Below are positions 62,668 to 64,000 of a stretch of DNA of 64,000 nucleotides, in pieces. Source of the stretch: Odiellus spinosus (taxonomy: Eukaryota > Arthropoda > Arachnida > Opiliones > Phalangiidae); assembly GCA_963920705.1 (NCBI GenBank), contig CAWUCO010000094.1, positions 310,001 to 374,000 of the forward strand. The letters run 5' to 3'. How positions within the stretch are numbered: the stretch's first letter is position 1; each line of letters opens with the position of its first letter. Position numbers and translations under genes: made by a program. Under the pieces are notes generated by a model that was not told where the DNA came from, did no database searches, and was given only the letters and a program-made list of their open reading frames with translations.

Positions 62668-64000
62668 TTGTCTAAATCGCTTAAAAATCAAAAGTTTTGT
62701 GTCCATTTGAATCCAATAATCTTGGATTTTTAAGCGTTTTTGCTTTATTTTAACCAATTTTATATTTGTCACACTTTTGCAATTTAGACAAAACCAAAGT
62801 CATTCGAAAGAGCAATTAATGTACAGTTTAAATAATAAGAGTTTTCAAAAATCCGTTGAAAAACATGGAAAATATGGACAATTCAAAAAACATCTAATAT
62901 CAAAAAGCGAATTTTTAAAATCTGAAATTTGACTATTTTGATATTGTATGATTTCTTGAATTGGCCATATTTTTCTTGTTTTTCAACGGATTTTTGAAAA
63001 TTATTGTTTTTTAGATAGACCAAAATTTGGTCTTTCGAGTGGTCTTAATTTTGTCTAAATCGCTTAAAATTCAAAAGTTTTGTGTCCATTTGAATCCAAT
63101 AATCTTGGATTTTTAAGCGTTTTTGCTTAATTTTAACCAATTTTATATTTGTCACAATTTTGCAATTTAGACAAATCCAAAGTCATTCGAAAGAGCAATT
63201 AATGGACAGTCTAAATAATAAGAGTTTTCAAAAATCCGTTGAAAAACAAGAAAAATATGGCCAATTCAAGAAATCATACAATATCAAAATAGTCAAATTT
63301 CAGATTTTAAAAATTCGCTTTTTGATATTAGATGTTTTTTGAATTGGCCATATTTTTCTTGTTTTTCAACGGATTTTTGAAAACTCTTATTATTTAGACT
63401 GTCCATTAATTGCTCTTTCGAATGACTTTGGTTTTGTCTAAATTGCAAAATTGTGACAAATATAAAATTGGTTAAAATTAATTAAAAACGCTTAAAAATC
63501 CAAGATTATTGGATTCAAATGGACACAAAACTTTTGATTTTTAAGCGATTTAGACAAAATTAGGACCACTCGAAAGAGCAAATATTGGTCTATCTGAAAA
63601 TCAAGAGTTTTGGAAAATCCGTTGAAAAACATGGAAAATATGGACAATTCAAAAAACATCTAATATCAAAAAGCGAATTTTGAAAATCTGAAATTTGACT
63701 ATTTTGATATTCTATGATTTCTTGAATTGGCCATATTTTTCTTGTTTTTCAACGGATTTTTGAAAACTCTTATTATTTAGACTGTCCATTAATTGCTCTT
63801 TCGAATGACTTTGGTTTTGTCTAAATTGCAAAATTGTGACAAATATAAAATTGGTTAAAATTAAGCAAAACGCTTAAAATCCAAGATTATTGGATTCAAA
63901 TGGACACAAAACTTTTGAATTTTAAGCGATTTAGACAAAATTAAGACCACTCGAAAGACCAAATTTTGGTCTATCTAAAAAACAATAGTTTTGGAAAATC
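62668..64000. repeat. Right end of window: FF RR
   Basis: Landmarks lie at 62768 F, 63151 F, 63451 R and 63834 R. Small private changes include cacacttttgc (62,771), aattaattaaaaacg (about 63,478) and two lost A residues near 63,870-63,880. The array runs off the end inside a B'-arm. Confidence 0.88.

Larger units (their letters stand above)
1..64000. repeat. Satellite DNA array, 383-bp monomer, mixed orientation
   Basis: The landmark word gtcaca (F) or its complement (R) in the linker recurs through the whole window, about 167 times. Same-direction neighbours are 383 bp apart, F-to-R pairs about 300 bp and R-to-F pairs about 466 bp, so every pair of switches sums to 766 bp (2 x 383). Run lengths in order: R1 F2 R1 F2 R1 F1 R1 F1 R1 F1 R2 F4 R1 F1 R1 F1 R1 F2 R1 F3 R1 F1 R1 F1 R2 F2 R1 F3 R1 F1 R1 F1 R1 F1 R1 F3 R1 F1 R1 F1 R1 F1 R2 F3 R1 F1 R1 F1 R1 F1 R1 F1 R1 F2 R1 F1 R1 F9 R1 F1 R4 F1 R2 F5 R1 F3 R1 F2 R1 F1 R1 F1 R1 F1 R1 F1 R1 F1 R3 F1 R1 F1 R2 F1 R1 F1 R7 F1, then R1 F1 alternating six times, R1 F2 R2 F1 R2 F1 R1 F2 R1 F2 R1 F2 R2. 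Monomers differ at only a handful of positions. No other sequence class interrupts the array, and it runs off both ends. Likely heterochromatin; chromosomal location is inferred. Confidence 0.97.

Noticed and set aside
1-64000. CRISPR array
   Set aside because: The unit is 383 bp with no alternation of short constant repeats and unique spacers, and every part of the unit is repeated. The composition and size fit a eukaryotic satellite.
1-64000. LTR retroelement or virus-derived repeat
   Set aside because: No long open frame, primer-binding site, polypurine tract or terminal direct repeats flanking unique DNA. The monomer is far too short and fully tandem.
1-64000. Assembly artefact from misjoined palindromic reads
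   Set aside because: Orientation switches are linked to private variants and reused in distinct higher-order repeats of different lengths (766, 1,148, 1,502, 1,531, 1,911 and 4,594 bp), which a simple foldback artefact would not produce. It cannot be fully excluded without reads.
1-64000. Assignment to a named satellite such as Tribolium TCAST
   Set aside because: AT content and unit length are broadly similar, but I cannot confirm sequence identity from memory. A search of the consensus against a repeat database would decide.

Overview
The whole 64 kb window is a single block of satellite DNA with no genes. It is a tandem array of about 167 copies of an AT-rich 383-bp monomer. The reference copy (693-1075) is 26.9% G+C by hand count. 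No flanking unique sequence, inserted transposon, RNA gene or credible protein-coding gene was found, and both ends of the array lie outside the window. Such an array fits a eukaryotic centromeric or pericentromeric heterochromatin block. The reference monomer holds 7 CpG where about 7 are expected, so CpG is not depleted. That argues mildly against a heavily CpG-methylated vertebrate or plant genome and suits an insect or another invertebrate. Several beetle (Tribolium) satellites are known to be AT-rich with inverted subunits, but I cannot assign a species or a known satellite family from the sequence alone.

Each monomer has two parts. One is a ~279-bp core, an imperfect inverted repeat made of an A-arm, a ~90-bp centre and a B-arm related to the A-arm in reverse complement. 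The other is a ~104-bp linker with its own 12-bp inverted repeat. The centres of core and linker are two pseudo-dyad axes spaced about 191.5 bp apart. Whole linkers with their attached arms occur in both orientations, called F and R here, and still sit on the same 383-bp lattice. I count 91 F and 76 R linkers, with 112 orientation switches among 166 neighbouring pairs. At each F-to-R or R-to-F switch the core becomes a nearly perfect palindrome (A-A' or B'-B).

Layout: 1-11,130 is mixed orientation with 2-, 3- and 1-monomer tandem duplications. 11,130-21,250 is a ~4.6 kb, 12-monomer higher-order repeat present as one full and two shortened copies. 20,204-29,400 is a second higher-order family in three unequal copies. 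29,394-32,457 is the longest same-direction run (nine F) with a 3-monomer duplication. 32,458-36,821 is mixed, with RRRR and RR runs. 36,822-39,825 is a 1,502-bp repeat in two copies carrying a 29-bp deletion. 39,826-52,550 holds a 1.91-kb five-monomer repeat in three copies, plus a seven-R run with a ~736-bp repeat carrying the same 29-bp deletion in the opposite direction. 51,000-56,830 alternates strictly F/R and contains a 1,531-bp repeat. 56,831-64,000 is mixed and contains the one clear register break, a 201-bp duplication at 62,268-62,667.

The most interesting feature is the architecture itself: a satellite whose units flip direction at about two thirds of junctions without losing phase, built on dyads spaced near one nucleosome repeat length. 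Monomer positions and orientations were read by eye from landmark words, so block edges are good to roughly 100 bp unless a junction is stated exactly.
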